A stretch of 64,000 nucleotides of DNA from JBFWRI01 sp050248995 (GCA_050248995.1 JBFWRI010000007.1:1-64000), one strand, 5' to 3'; counted from the first letter of the stretch, positions 23,876 through 32,534 are shown. The notes: generated from the letters alone by a model not told the origin. Numbers and translations: made by a program.

Positions 23876-25330
23876 ATGACGATTGACTGGCCCACCCTTT
23901 ACGCTGCTTTGGCGCGCAACGATTTTGCGATGCCGCTGGATGTTCTGGCCGCGGCGGAAGCTACCGCTCCCGATACGGAAGACACAGTCAGGCTTGGTTT
24001 CGCCGTATACGCACAAATGCGTCATGTGCCACGGGCGCAGCTTTATATCAGCAAGTTGGAAAACCTGCTGGGCCCGTTACACAGCGATGTCGTCACCGCA
24101 CAGCTGCAAATCGCCGCGCTGGTCGGTGACTGGGGATCATTTGATAACGCGCTGGCCCGCGCACCCATGGCACAGCCTGCCGACCCGGCCCTGCGCCAGC
24201 GGGCTTTTTGCGCACGCCTGTTCCGCGAGGGTCTGTTCCCCGGTTGGCAACAGGCGGTCAACGACCTGACGGCAACGCCCGGTTATCCTGCTGCTCATTT
24301 TCTGAAAGGCCTGCACCAGCTGGCCATTACAATGTTTGCCAGCAATCTTCCCCTGCCTGCCAAAGAGCTACTGCTGAAGTTGGTGGATGTTGCCGCAAGC
24401 CCGCAGACCCGGGCGGCAGCCATGCTGGATGCGATGGCGATTGCCCGGTTTATGGACGACGCGCCGGAAGCACAGCGCCTTCAGGTTGCGTTTGAAACGC
24501 TGCGCAGCACTACACCTGAAATCGCTGCGGCCCAGCAACAGTGGAAAGAATTCACGCGGCCATTTACAACCGATGCGGTAAAGGTAGCCGATGCCGTCAC
24601 CGTAATTGTGCCGACGAACATCAGCCGCCGTATTTTCTTGCACAAAGAAACTGCCCCGCCGAAGATCGACATGATCGCCGCCGTGCTGGATGCTGCCTAT
24701 AAGCAGGTGCAGATGCCGCGCGACTGGCACGTTGTCATCACCTTCGACCAGCCCACGGCCGCCGACCTGCAGGATGCCGGTGCTACCTATAAAACAGCGC
24801 TTGAATCGTACATTGCCGAACATCCGCAGATGTCGCTGGCGCTGTATAAGGGCCACGGCCTGCGCCGCGTATTCCTTGACCAGTTGGAACAGGTGAAAAC
24901 GCCCTACATCTTCTTCCTTGAACATGACTGGTTGTTCAACGACACCGCGCGCCCTGTCACCGATATCCTGTATGCCATGCAGCAGAACCCGCTGATGCAC
25001 CATTGCCGCTATAACCTTGCGCCGGTCTTGCCCGATGCCTACGACGCCATGCTGCTGCCGGCTGGAAACGGATTCACCCGTACCAACGGCGTATCGAACA
25101 ATCCCTGCCTGTTGCGCGTTGAAAAGTTCCGGCGCGACTGGCTGCCGATCATCCAGAACCCGGATATGGACACGCTGAACATGGGCGCTGCCGGCATCGA
25201 GGAAAACATCTATGCCGCCAGCGGGCACATCTACAGCACGCTGGGTTTTATCACCGGCCATCAGGCGTTTGGTACTTATATCGCTGCCGCCGCAGCGCAG
25301 ATGCCGCAATTCAGCAATCTGGGAATTTAA
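23876..25330 (+). CDS. Glycosyltransferase-like protein with helical N-terminal half
   Basis: The 484-residue protein has two parts. Residues 1-235 or so are alanine-rich helices, possibly TPR-like repeats (TLYAALARNDFAMPLDVLAA and similar). From about 240 a nucleotide-sugar-transferase-like domain begins (VTVIVPTNISRRIFLHKE). It continues with an aromatic/acidic core, YIFFLEHDWLFN, where EHDW could replace the usual DXD, and ends with GAAGIEENIYAASGHIYSTLGFITGHQAFGTY. No membrane segment is seen. Its neighbours are a glycosyltransferase-FkbM fusion and an FkbM methyltransferase, so a role in making a methylated surface or flagellar glycan is reasonable; this is inference. The stop overlaps the convergent FkbM gene by 4 nt (TTAA). 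Confidence 0.78.
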   Translation: MTIDWPTLYAALARNDFAMPLDVLAAAEATAPDTEDTVRLGFAVYAQMRHVPRAQLYISKLENLLGPLHSDVVTAQLQIAALVGDWGSFDNALARAPMAQPADPALRQRAFCARLFREGLFPGWQQAVNDLTATPGYPAAHFLKGLHQLAITMFASNLPLPAKELLLKLVDVAASPQTRAAAMLDAMAIARFMDDAPEAQRLQVAFETLRSTTPEIAAAQQQWKEFTRPFTTDAVKVADAVTVIVPTNISRRIFLHKETAPPKIDMIAAVLDAAYKQVQMPRDWHVVITFDQPTAADLQDAGATYKTALESYIAEHPQMSLALYKGHGLRRVFLDQLEQVKTPYIFFLEHDWLFNDTARPVTDILYAMQQNPLMHHCRYNLAPVLPDAYDAMLLPAGNGFTRTNGVSNNPCLLRVEKFRRDWLPIIQNPDMDTLNMGAAGIEENIYAASGHIYSTLGFITGHQAFGTYIAAAAAQMPQFSNLGI

Positions 25331-26010
25331 CGCTTCAGCAGACGCCCACGATTGGCATCCGCTGTCTTAAATAGCTCCACCTCGGCGGGCGTGCGCGGAT
25401 CGACGAATATCGCTGTGAAGAACGCCTTGCTGTGGAACAGGTACGACTTCGATTCAAGAAACGCCACGGTTTCGCTGAACATCGGGTTGTGCAAGTCCAG
25501 CATCAGGTCTTCAATCGCGATGACGCGCGGGCGATACCTGTTGAAATCGAATGCTTTCAGTACGCCGATGTCCATGCCTTCGATATCGATGTTTAGGAAG
25601 TCGATACGCTCAACGGGATGCGCCGCCAGAATGTCGCTCAACGGCTGCACGGGCACCTGTTGTTCGATGCATGTAAACCCCTTATGTTGGCGCATCGCGT
25701 CAACAAGGCGTGCATCGAACGTGTTGCTGGTCGGGTCTTCGGGAATAACATAATAGGTCAGCGTTCCGGGCGTTACGCCAACGCCACTTTGCACGAAGGT
25801 ATCACCCGGGCGCTGCGCTGCGTAGTCAGCTTTGTAATCGGCCGCATCGATGCACAGGCCGCGCCAGCCTCGCTGGTAAAACAGGTAGGTATTGGAATAA
25901 TCAACCGGTTTATAGCAGCCAACATCAACATACGTGCCAACGAAGTCCGCCGGGAAATAACGCGCAACCAGCAAATCCTCGGCCGAAGAGGCGTAGGATG
26001 TTTGCTGCAT
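25327..26010 (-). CDS. FkbM-family SAM-dependent methyltransferase
   Basis: The 227-residue protein carries the FkbM pattern: YASSAEDLLVARYF, then the SAM-binding YVDVGCYKPVDYSNTY, GWRGLCIDAADY, and later IDFLNIDIEGMDIGVLKAFD with the aspartates typical of the family, and RVIAIEDLM. Members methylate hydroxyls on glycans or polyketides. It begins 1 nt after the stop of tig on the same strand, so it is almost certainly co-transcribed and translationally coupled to trigger factor, an unusual partner. In related genomes this position is taken by clpP. The 3' end overlaps the glycosyltransferase-like gene by 4 nt. Confidence 0.87.
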   Translation of the reverse strand: MQQTSYASSAEDLLVARYFPADFVGTYVDVGCYKPVDYSNTYLFYQRGWRGLCIDAADYKADYAAQRPGDTFVQSGVGVTPGTLTYYVIPEDPTSNTFDARLVDAMRQHKGFTCIEQQVPVQPLSDILAAHPVERIDFLNIDIEGMDIGVLKAFDFNRYRPRVIAIEDLMLDLHNPMFSETVAFLESKSYLFHSKAFFTAIFVDPRTPAEVELFKTADANRGRLLKR

Positions 26011-26011
26011 A

Positions 26012-27334
26012 CTAGTCGGCCATCTTGCGCAGGGCTTCCGGCGTCACCGCCTTGTCGGTCACCTTCGAAATCTCGATGATCTTATCAATCACCTTGTCTT
26101 CGAAAATCTGCGCCTGCAAAGCCTGCAGCGCGCCGCCGTTCTGCGTATAGAATTCAACAATCTGCTGTTCCTGCCCCGGGTAACGCGACGCTTCGGCACG
26201 CAGCGCGGCCTGCAGGTCACGCTGGTCAACCTTCACTTTCTGCGCCGTGCCGATTTCAGCCAGCACAAGGCCAAGGCGCACGCGGCGCTCGGCAATCGTG
26301 CGGTATTCCTTTTCCAGCTGGGCGTCGGTTTTGCCCTTATCGTCTTCATCAAGCTTCCCTTGCGCCTTGTCGGCCTGCAGTTGGCGCCAGATGCCCTGGA
26401 ATTCCTGCTCCACCATCGTCGCCGGCAGTGCGAAATCGTGCGCATCCGACAGCTTGTCCATCACGGCGCGCTTTAGCTTGCCACGGCTGATGCTCTGGAA
26501 TTCGTTCTCAAGGCTCTTGCTGATCGCTTCGCGCAAGGTGGCCAGATCCTTCATGCCCAGCATCTTCGCGAATTCCTCGTCAACCGTCGCATCCTTCGGT
26601 GTGCGGATGTCGGTGACAGTCACGGTGAATTCGGCAGGCTGACCCGCGAATTCCTCGCTGTGGTAATCTGCCGGGAAGTTCAGCGTAATCGTGCGCTGGT
26701 CATCCTTCTTCACACCGACAAGCTTTTCTTCGAAACCGGGGATGAATGAATTCGAACCCAGCTCCAGCGGGAAGCGTTCGCCCGCCATTTCCTTGCGCTC
26801 GACGCCGTTCAGCTTGCCGGTGAAGTTAATCACCGCTGTGTCGCCCATCTTGGCAGCGTAACCGTCAGCGGCGCTGGCTGTTTGCGGCATGCGCTTGGCC
26901 AAATCTTGCAGGCGCTGATCGATTTCCTTGTCGGTCGGCGTTGCAGTTGTGCGCTCGAACGACAGCGTTGTTACATCCACCGGTGTGAATGTCGGCAGCA
27001 CTTCAACGGTCAGCTTGTATTCCAGATCCTTACCTTCGGGGTATGTCTGCACTTCGATCTTCGGCTGTACGGCGGCGCGCAGGTTGTTATCCTTCAGCGT
27101 CTTTTGCGTGCTGGTGTTCACCAGCTCTTCCACAGCTTCGCCCAGTGCCTGCGTGGCATAGCGCTGTTTCACCAGATTCATCGGCACCTTGCCGGGGCGG
27201 AAGCCGTCCATTTTCACGCGCTTCTGGATGCCGGTCAGGCTGGTTTCTACCATCTTCGCGACATCAGTCTGAGGTACGGTGACCTTGAATTCGTATTGCA
27301 GGCCGTCCTGCTTGATTTTTGCTGCGGTTGCCAT
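26012..27334 (-). CDS. tig: Trigger factor (ribosome-associated chaperone)
   Basis: Trigger factor binds at the ribosomal exit tunnel and shields nascent chains, with peptidyl-prolyl isomerase activity. The 440-residue protein has the ribosome-docking signature GFRPGKVP beginning at residue 44, a central FKBP-type domain (about 160-245; GDTAVINFTGKLNG, PGFEEKLVG) and a helical C-terminal arm domain. Length is normal. It is the first gene of what is usually a tig-clpP-clpX-lon cluster; here an FkbM methyltransferase follows 1 nt after its stop and clpP begins about 3.7 kb further on. Confidence 0.97.
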   Translation of the reverse strand: MATAAKIKQDGLQYEFKVTVPQTDVAKMVETSLTGIQKRVKMDGFRPGKVPMNLVKQRYATQALGEAVEELVNTSTQKTLKDNNLRAAVQPKIEVQTYPEGKDLEYKLTVEVLPTFTPVDVTTLSFERTTATPTDKEIDQRLQDLAKRMPQTASAADGYAAKMGDTAVINFTGKLNGVERKEMAGERFPLELGSNSFIPGFEEKLVGVKKDDQRTITLNFPADYHSEEFAGQPAEFTVTVTDIRTPKDATVDEEFAKMLGMKDLATLREAISKSLENEFQSISRGKLKRAVMDKLSDAHDFALPATMVEQEFQGIWRQLQADKAQGKLDEDDKGKTDAQLEKEYRTIAERRVRLGLVLAEIGTAQKVKVDQRDLQAALRAEASRYPGQEQQIVEFYTQNGGALQALQAQIFEDKVIDKIIEISKVTDKAVTPEALRKMAD

Positions 27335-27429
27335 TCTCTATCCTGTGTTTGAAGTCAGGGGCGGAAATTAGTAACTTTACCCCCACGGGGCAAGCAGAAA
27401 AGCAGGCTGAAGCAGGCCAAAAGCCAGGT

Positions 27430-27912
27430 TTAACCGTGTTTTTGCTGGATAATGCGCTTCATACCGTCACGGCAGTGCGCGGTCGGCGGCAGGCATGTCT
27501 GCAGTACGCCGGCCAGAATAGCTGCATTCTGGCTAAAGCTTTTCATCAATGACCGCCGGCGCAGCATCACCTTGTGCACCGAAAACAGCATCTGTGCCGC
27601 ACGTTGCGCCTGCCCGCGCACGGCGCCGGTGTTTACCAGATCCACCACATCGTGCAGGCCAAGGAAGATGTCGATGAAAACATCCTGCGCCAACCCGTCG
27701 CTGGCATTGACCGTCTCTTCATAGGTCTCAATGCGGCGGTTTAGTGTCCTGAAAAGCTGGTAACAAGCTTCGTCCGGGTTCGCTGCGCGCTGCTGTCCGA
27801 TGACTGATGCTTCACGCCGGGCGACTTCATACGCGCGCCGACTTGGCGCGATGCGCAGCAACAGGGCACGACCACGTTTCAAATGCGCAGCATTCTGGCT
27901 TTGCAGTGACAT
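27430..27912 (-). CDS. Unrecognised helical protein (160 aa)
   Basis: I do not recognise this protein. It is basic, predicted all-helical and soluble, with a conserved-looking middle (FRTLNRRIETYEETVNASDG, FIDIFLGLHDVVDLVN) and a C-terminal pair of cysteines (LQTCLPPTAHCRDG). Size and helicity recall small flagellar chaperones of the FliS/FlaF kind, but no diagnostic motif supports this. It lies upstream of tig on the same strand, 95 bp away, so it has its own context. The start ATG at 27912 has a weak TAGG before it. Confidence 0.7.
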   Translation of the reverse strand: MSLQSQNAAHLKRGRALLLRIAPSRRAYEVARREASVIGQQRAANPDEACYQLFRTLNRRIETYEETVNASDGLAQDVFIDIFLGLHDVVDLVNTGAVRGQAQRAAQMLFSVHKVMLRRRSLMKSFSQNAAILAGVLQTCLPPTAHCRDGMKRIIQQKHG

Positions 27913-27955
27913 AGCCTATTTATGCATCGTAAAACTGAAAGTAATAACCAATTAC

Positions 27956-28534
27956 TTACGCCGGCGCGCGGCGTTCCAGCCGGAAATCAATCAGTTGGGG
28001 GCGACCATCGCGCAGCGCAGGCGCGTACACGACATTCAGGGCGAAGCCCGGCAATGCGGGAATATCGTAAATTTCCTTACCGGCAAGGTCTGGTTTATTG
28101 ACACCGCCCAACAGCCACGCAATCGCCCTCTCTTTTGCAACACCATCATCAGCCACCGGCGCCGTGATACGCTTCAGGTTCAGCAACAGGCTTTTGCGCG
28201 AACGGTACTCTTTTGTGTCCAAGGTCGGCGGGCCGAATTCCTTCTCCAGCAATGCAACAATCTCGGGAATGGCTTTAGCATCAAACGTATAACCAAGGCC
28301 GTAGGTCGGATTGCCGGGCGAATCTTCGGCCAGCTGGTTTGACGACATCTGGTAACGCAGCTGCTTGGTTTGAAACAAACCCAGCATATGGCTTTGCCAC
28401 TTGATATCGCGCGTGATGATAAGCCCCGACAAGTGCGACGAATGGTTATCGGCCAGCACGGCATAGGCATCGTTTTCACTAATGATAGACTTTTGCCTCA
28501 GCTCCCGCCGGATATCTGCGATTTCATCGCTCAT
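27956..28534 (-). CDS. Unrecognised protein (192 aa)
   Basis: I do not recognise the family. I place the start at the ATG at 28534, which has a good GAGG 6 nt upstream; the open frame continues four codons to a TTG. The protein looks soluble and mixed alpha/beta, with a central segment YGLGYTFDAKAIPEIVALLE and a C-terminal beta-rich half ending in QLIDFRLERR. No membrane segment or known catalytic motif is apparent. It sits between tRNA-Leu and the gene at 27430, on the same strand as both. Confidence 0.75.
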   Translation of the reverse strand: MSDEIADIRRELRQKSIISENDAYAVLADNHSSHLSGLIITRDIKWQSHMLGLFQTKQLRYQMSSNQLAEDSPGNPTYGLGYTFDAKAIPEIVALLEKEFGPPTLDTKEYRSRKSLLLNLKRITAPVADDGVAKERAIAWLLGGVNKPDLAGKEIYDIPALPGFALNVVYAPALRDGRPQLIDFRLERRAPA

Positions 28535-28567
28535 TTCAAACCTCAAAAATAGCTTTCAGAAACATAA

Positions 28568-28652
28568 TGGTGCGGGTAGAGGGACTTGAACCCCCACGGG
28601 TTACCCCACCGGAACCTAAATCCGGCGCGTCTACCAATTCCACCATACCCGC
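28568..28652 (-). tRNA. tRNA-Leu (anticodon TAG)
   Basis: On the minus strand acceptor GCGGGTA pairs with TACCCGC. The anticodon stem CCGGA/TCCGG carries loop TTTAGGT (anticodon TAG). A long variable arm (GTGGGGTAACCCCAC) marks a class II tRNA. The T loop is TTCAAGT and CCA is encoded. It lies 11 nt downstream of tRNA-His, in the same transcript. Confidence 0.95.
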
Positions 28653-28663
28653 GGAATATTTAA

Positions 28664-28740
28664 TGGGGCGACCGACGGGGCTTGAACCCGCGACACTCGG
28701 CACCACAAGCCGATGCTCTACCAACTGAGCTACGGTCGCC
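28664..28740 (-). tRNA. tRNA-His (anticodon GTG)
   Basis: On the minus strand the acceptor is an extra G plus GCGACCG, pairing with CGGTCGC and C73, the extra G-1:C73 pair that identifies tRNA-His. The anticodon stem TCGGC/GCCGA carries loop TTGTGGT (anticodon GTG). The T loop is TTCAAGC and CCA is encoded. Confidence 0.96.
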
Positions 28741-28751
28741 ACCGGGCGCTG

Positions 28752-28780
28752 TTGTAAGGTTTTTGGCCCCGAAAGGTCAA
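28752..28780 (-). promoter_or_regulatory. Promoter of the tRNA-His/tRNA-Leu operon
   Basis: On the minus strand TTGACC and TTACAA are separated by exactly 17 bases. The -10 ends about 12 bp before the tRNA-His 5' end, the usual position for a tRNA promoter. Confidence 0.65.
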
Positions 28781-28876
28781 GGAATTTAAGTAATTCAGGG
28801 TATTTAGCCCCCTTTTCAGTCAGCAAAGCGCTTGTTAGCGTCGGTAAAAGTAACCAGCGGCACCACAGGGGAATCC

Positions 28877-30289
28877 ATGTCAGCCACCAAAGACCTGCTC
28901 GACCAGATCAAGCAATACGATGTCCGCTATCTCGACCTGCGTTTCACCGACATGCGCGGCAAATGGCACCACACCTCGCAGCATGTCAGCGCGATTGATG
29001 AAGACATGCTGGCACACGGCATCATGTTCGACGGCTCCAGCATCGCCGGCTGGCAGGCCATCAACGAATCCGACATGATTTTGATGCCCGATTGCGCCAC
29101 CGCCCGCCTTGACCCGTTCGCCGCGCAGCCAACCATGGTTGTGTATTGCGATGTGATCGACCCCGCCACCAAGAAGCCTTACCTGCGTTGCCCACGCAGC
29201 ATCGCCAAGCGCGCCGAAGATTATCTGGCTAAAAGCGGCGTCGCCGATACCGCCTGCTTCGGCCCCGAAGCCGAGTTCTTCATCTTCGATTCCGTGCAGT
29301 TCGACCTGAAGCCGAACAACATCTTCTACAAGGTCGACAGCGAAGAAGGCCCGTATAACAGCGGCCGCGACTATCCCGAAGGCAACCTTGGCCACCGCCC
29401 CGGCATCAAGGGCGGCTATTTTCCCGTCGCTCCTGTCGACAGTGGGCAAGACCTGCGGTCGGAAATGGTCACTATTATCGAACAAATGGGCGTGCAGGTT
29501 GAAAAGCACCACCACGAAGTGGCCCCCAGCCAGCATGAACTGGGCATCAAGTATTCATCGCTGCTTGAAATGGCCGACGCGATGCAGGTTTACAAATACG
29601 TCGTCCAAAACGTCGCTCATACGTACGGCAAGACAGCGACCTTCATGCCGAAGCCGATCTTCGGCGATAACGGCAGCGGCATGCATGTTCACCAGTCGCT
29701 ATGGAAGGGCAACAAGCCACTGTTCGCTGGTGACGGCTATGACGGTCTGTCAGAAATCGCGCTGTATTACATCGGTGGCATCATCAAGCACGCACGCGCG
29801 TTGAATGCCTTCACCAACCCCGCCACCAATAGCTACAAGCGGCTGGTGCCCGGTTACGAAGCACCGGTATTGCTGGCCTATTCATCGCGCAACCGTTCGG
29901 CCAGCTGCCGCATCCCCTATACGGCCAGCGGCCCCAAGGGCAAGCGCGTCGAAGTCCGTTTCCCCGACCCGGCGGCCTGTAGCTACCTTGCCTTTGCGGC
30001 CATGCTGATGGCGGGGCTGGACGGCGTGAAGAACAAGGTTCACCCGGGTAAGCCGATGGAACAGAACCTTTACGAACTGCCACCCGAGGAATTGGCAAGT
30101 ATTCCAACGGTTTGCGGCAGCCTGCGTGAGGCGCTGGAGTCACTCGCCGCCGACCATGAATTCCTGCTGGAAGGAAATGTTTTCACGAAAGAATTTATTG
30201 GTGCTTATATCGACCTGAAGATGGAAGAAGTGGATGCCTATGACATCTCGCCGCACCCCATCGAATATAAGATGTATTACAGCTGCTGA
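28877..30289 (+). CDS. glnA: Type I glutamine synthetase
   Basis: Glutamine synthetase joins ammonia to glutamate using ATP and is the main entry of nitrogen. The 470-residue protein matches the dodecameric GSI type. Visible motifs are DGSSIAGW, the ATP/metal motif FGPEAEFFIFD, NGSGMHVHQSLW, RLVPGYEAPVLLAYS, NRSASCRIP and the adenylylation loop with Y399 in NLYELPPEE, so control by GlnE-type adenylylation is expected. I chose the ATG at 28877, with GGGGAA upstream, over 15 extra in-frame codons. glnB, which usually precedes glnA in alphaproteobacteria, is not adjacent. Two small genes follow at 14 and 11 nt spacing and may be co-transcribed. No sigma54 promoter is evident upstream. Confidence 0.98.
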   Translation: MSATKDLLDQIKQYDVRYLDLRFTDMRGKWHHTSQHVSAIDEDMLAHGIMFDGSSIAGWQAINESDMILMPDCATARLDPFAAQPTMVVYCDVIDPATKKPYLRCPRSIAKRAEDYLAKSGVADTACFGPEAEFFIFDSVQFDLKPNNIFYKVDSEEGPYNSGRDYPEGNLGHRPGIKGGYFPVAPVDSGQDLRSEMVTIIEQMGVQVEKHHHEVAPSQHELGIKYSSLLEMADAMQVYKYVVQNVAHTYGKTATFMPKPIFGDNGSGMHVHQSLWKGNKPLFAGDGYDGLSEIALYYIGGIIKHARALNAFTNPATNSYKRLVPGYEAPVLLAYSSRNRSASCRIPYTASGPKGKRVEVRFPDPAACSYLAFAAMLMAGLDGVKNKVHPGKPMEQNLYELPPEELASIPTVCGSLREALESLAADHEFLLEGNVFTKEFIGAYIDLKMEEVDAYDISPHPIEYKMYYSC

Positions 30290-30303
30290 TACTTTAGGAG
30301 CAT

Positions 30304-30519
30304 ATGTCGCGTTCTTCACTGATAACCGAGGTTGTTGCCTGGGCCATTATTGGCAGCCTGACTGGCGCGGCAATCGCCCACGCTAACAACTCGCCCGAAG
30401 CCCGCGCTGAACGCTATGCTGATTTTGTGTCCAACAGACTGGCTCATTACCGCTGCGCTTTTGACGAGAGCATGAGCTACCGCCAGTGCATAAAAAACGA
30501 GCAGGCTTACCGCCGCTAA
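30304..30519 (+). CDS. Small secreted or membrane protein of unknown function (71 aa)
   Basis: A strong ribosome binding site (TTAGGAGCAT) precedes the ATG, only 14 nt after the glnA stop. The 71-residue product has a hydrophobic N-terminal stretch (EVVAWAIIGSLTGAAIAHA, about 9-27) that could be a signal peptide cut after AHA, or a membrane anchor. A charged tail follows with two cysteines (HYRCAFDESMSYRQCIKNE) that could pair in the periplasm. I do not recognise it. Close spacing suggests co-transcription with glnA. Confidence 0.75.
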   Translation: MSRSSLITEVVAWAIIGSLTGAAIAHANNSPEARAERYADFVSNRLAHYRCAFDESMSYRQCIKNEQAYRR

Positions 30520-30530
30520 GGAGAAGAACG

Positions 30531-30749
30531 ATGCCGGAAAAGAAACAGCAGAACTTGGTCGTATTTGTAGCCGACGGTCTATATACAGGCGCTGTCCGGT
30601 TTATCACACTGTTCGGCGCCATAGGCACATTTGCTTATGAGGTTGCGACAAACTTTGAAGGCAACTTCCCGGCAACGACCCGCATGCTGCGCCGCTCAGA
30701 AGCTGGCCGCTTCCGGCCGGATGCCAAATCATACAGCAAGCCGCGCTAG
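30531..30749 (+). CDS. Small unrecognised protein (72 aa)
   Basis: I chose the ATG at 30531, preceded by AGGAGAAG, rather than the longer frame that starts inside the previous gene. The product begins with basic residues (MPEKKQQN), then an extended hydrophobic or amphipathic region (LVVFVADGLYTGAVRFITLFGAIGTF, about 9-34), and ends with an arginine-rich tail (RMLRRSEAGRFRPDAK). It may be a small membrane protein. It sits 11 nt after the gene at 30304, so glnA and these two genes may be one operon. Confidence 0.7.
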   Translation: MPEKKQQNLVVFVADGLYTGAVRFITLFGAIGTFAYEVATNFEGNFPATTRMLRRSEAGRFRPDAKSYSKPR

Positions 30750-30756
30750 GCGCTGA

Positions 30757-31068
30757 TCAGCCGATTATATAGTCTTCATAGCGAATATCTTCGCGCGGCT
30801 TGGCGCCCCGCATATCCGTCTGAAACTGTGCAAAGTTGAAGTGCGGATTATCTAAAGGATTCCGTATCTCCTCATAAGCGGCCGTTGTAGGTGATGCGAA
30901 AGACCGGCGCGGCGCCATATTATACCCCAGCGCGGCCAGCTGGCCGCTCACTGTGTCTTGGGAACCATAACCGCCCACTGTGTCTTCGGCCTGCGATCTA
31001 TAGGTACGAACTTGAATGCCCGCAGGCGGCGGCGAGCCATCACCATAGGTATGAAATACGACTGCCAT
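30757..31068 (-). CDS. Unrecognised small protein (103 aa)
   Basis: The start is placed at the ATG at 31068, which follows GGGAGA; an upstream extension in the same frame is less likely. The product looks extended and poorly structured: Gly-, Ser-, Pro- and Tyr-rich (YGDGSPPPAGIQV, VGGYGSQDTVSGQ), with a more hydrophilic C-terminal half (NPHFNFAQFQTDMRG). There is no signal peptide or membrane segment. I do not recognise it. Its end lies 7 nt from the convergent gene at 30531. Confidence 0.6.
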   Translation of the reverse strand: MAVVFHTYGDGSPPPAGIQVRTYRSQAEDTVGGYGSQDTVSGQLAALGYNMAPRRSFASPTTAAYEEIRNPLDNPHFNFAQFQTDMRGAKPREDIRYEDYIIG

Positions 31069-31175
31069 TTTATTCTCCCTTGGTTGGTTAGTACGCATCA
31101 AAAGCCTAGGCCTGCCCCAGCATGGCAGCCGCACACATTTTTTACTTTCACAGGAATACGCAACGATATGGCGCG

Positions 31176-31484
31176 TCAGGTTTTCTTCTTATAAGCCCCG
31201 ATAAGCGCTTCCATAGCCGCTTTGTGCTTTTGACTCCCTTGGCCGCTGCCTTCGGCCGAGGCTGGCGGCGCGTTGATGGGCGCTTTTACCTGCGTCGCGG
31301 CGGGGTTCTTGCGGATAAAGTGGTCCAGCGCATAGCCGGTAATCGACTCAAGGAAGGGAATCGCCAGCTGCTGAGCCAGATCGGGGTTCTGCACCGCCTC
31401 TTCCATCAGCGCCCGTTTGGCCTGGGTTTTGTTGCCCCGGGCCTTGGTCAGCGCTGTCTGCAGGTACTGGTTAAGCGTTTGCAT
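31176..31484 (-). CDS. Unrecognised small helical protein (102 aa)
   Basis: The N-terminal 60 residues form predicted amphipathic helices (QTLNQYLQTALTKARGNKTQ, QQLAIPFLESITGYALDHFI). They are followed by a disordered Pro/Ala/Ser/Gly linker and a last basic helix (HKAAMEALIGAYKKKT). No known motif is visible. It is divergent from the gene at 31587 with a 102-bp AT-rich gap that could hold promoters for both. Confidence 0.65.
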   Translation of the reverse strand: MQTLNQYLQTALTKARGNKTQAKRALMEEAVQNPDLAQQLAIPFLESITGYALDHFIRKNPAATQVKAPINAPPASAEGSGQGSQKHKAAMEALIGAYKKKT

Positions 31485-31586
31485 GCATTAAGCGTATACC
31501 CCGCCCGCCGTTCGGCAAGCCGTAAATCGGCATTTATTAACGTGTTTTTGTGTAATGAAACTATTTTCATGCTGTAGATTGCGCCC

Positions 31587-32534
31587 ATGGCAAAGATCAC
31601 TGAAGATAATCTCTCGGACAAAGGCGACGACGGCATGCGCGCCATCATGATGGCTGTGAAGCGTAGAGCCGGTAAAGCGCGCGATTGGGCAGCAAATGAT
31701 GTACAAACTGCCCTCGATAGAAAATTTGTCTTAGGGGACGCAGACGCAACCGAAGCCTTCTCGCGCATTGGTCGTCACTCACTGCAAGGTGCAATGATTT
31801 ATGGCGCCTGCGTAGGCCTGCCTTTCCTTGCTGGCGCTTTTCCTGCCGCTATTTTTGTTTTGGCTATTACGAGATTACCGCGCACTGGTTTTATGCTTCA
31901 GCGCATGGCTGAGAATTACCAGCGTATGTGCAATGGTGAAGCGCCAATTAGTAAAGATGAGTTCCTTAAGAATAATCAGTCTGCTCGAGCTGTTTATAAA
32001 CTTGATGATATTGTCTGGGCGATACCAACATTGGCTTTCAACTACCTGCAAACGGGCTTCTTCCCATGGGAAGCAGAACAGAAGAAAGCTTTAGCCTGGA
32101 GAACGATTACGCCGCAAATGAAGAAAAACCTGACGCATATCACAGGCGTGGCTACGCTTATCTTAGCAACCGGACCTGCACATGCCTTCGCTAGAAGTCT
32201 TCGCATCCTCAACTCTGGATGGCGGTATGCAAAAAACTTCTCTCGCATGCACTTTGGCGACATCGGAATACGCAAGGAGCCAAAAGCAAAATGGTTCCCG
32301 TGGCGCCTTAAGTACGAGGAAGCAAACCCCATACTTCATGCCGAGCGGATGGCAACCGAGAAGGATTATCGCGGCATCTATGAGGCAGACGCGATGTATG
32401 AACAAGCCTTCCGCAATAACATCGAAATCATCAAAACCGGCAAGCTGTGGGCCCGCGCCCCTGAAAAGCCCCAAGATGGACTTTTCTCTTGGGTCAAGCG
32501 TTGGCGCCGCAATCGCAAACCTTCACAGCAATAA
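31587..32534 (+). CDS. Unrecognised protein with two hydrophobic segments (315 aa)
   Basis: I do not recognise this protein. It has a charged N-terminus, a long hydrophobic region (SLQGAMIYGACVGLPFLAGA to VLAITRLPRT, about 69-100) that could form a membrane hairpin, a second shorter hydrophobic segment (ITGVATLILATGPAHAF, about 185-201), and a basic, tryptophan-containing C-terminus (WVKRWRRNRKPS). An inner-membrane peripheral or hairpin protein is likely. Composition is more AT-rich than its neighbours, especially in the first half. No strong Shine-Dalgarno is visible before the ATG at 31587, so the start is uncertain. Confidence 0.7.
   Translation: MAKITEDNLSDKGDDGMRAIMMAVKRRAGKARDWAANDVQTALDRKFVLGDADATEAFSRIGRHSLQGAMIYGACVGLPFLAGAFPAAIFVLAITRLPRTGFMLQRMAENYQRMCNGEAPISKDEFLKNNQSARAVYKLDDIVWAIPTLAFNYLQTGFFPWEAEQKKALAWRTITPQMKKNLTHITGVATLILATGPAHAFARSLRILNSGWRYAKNFSRMHFGDIGIRKEPKAKWFPWRLKYEEANPILHAERMATEKDYRGIYEADAMYEQAFRNNIEIIKTGKLWARAPEKPQDGLFSWVKRWRRNRKPSQQ

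Noticed and set aside
28568..28740. Integration site at the tRNA-His/Leu genes
   Set aside because: No integrase, direct repeat of the tRNA 3' end or change of composition was found next to the tRNAs.
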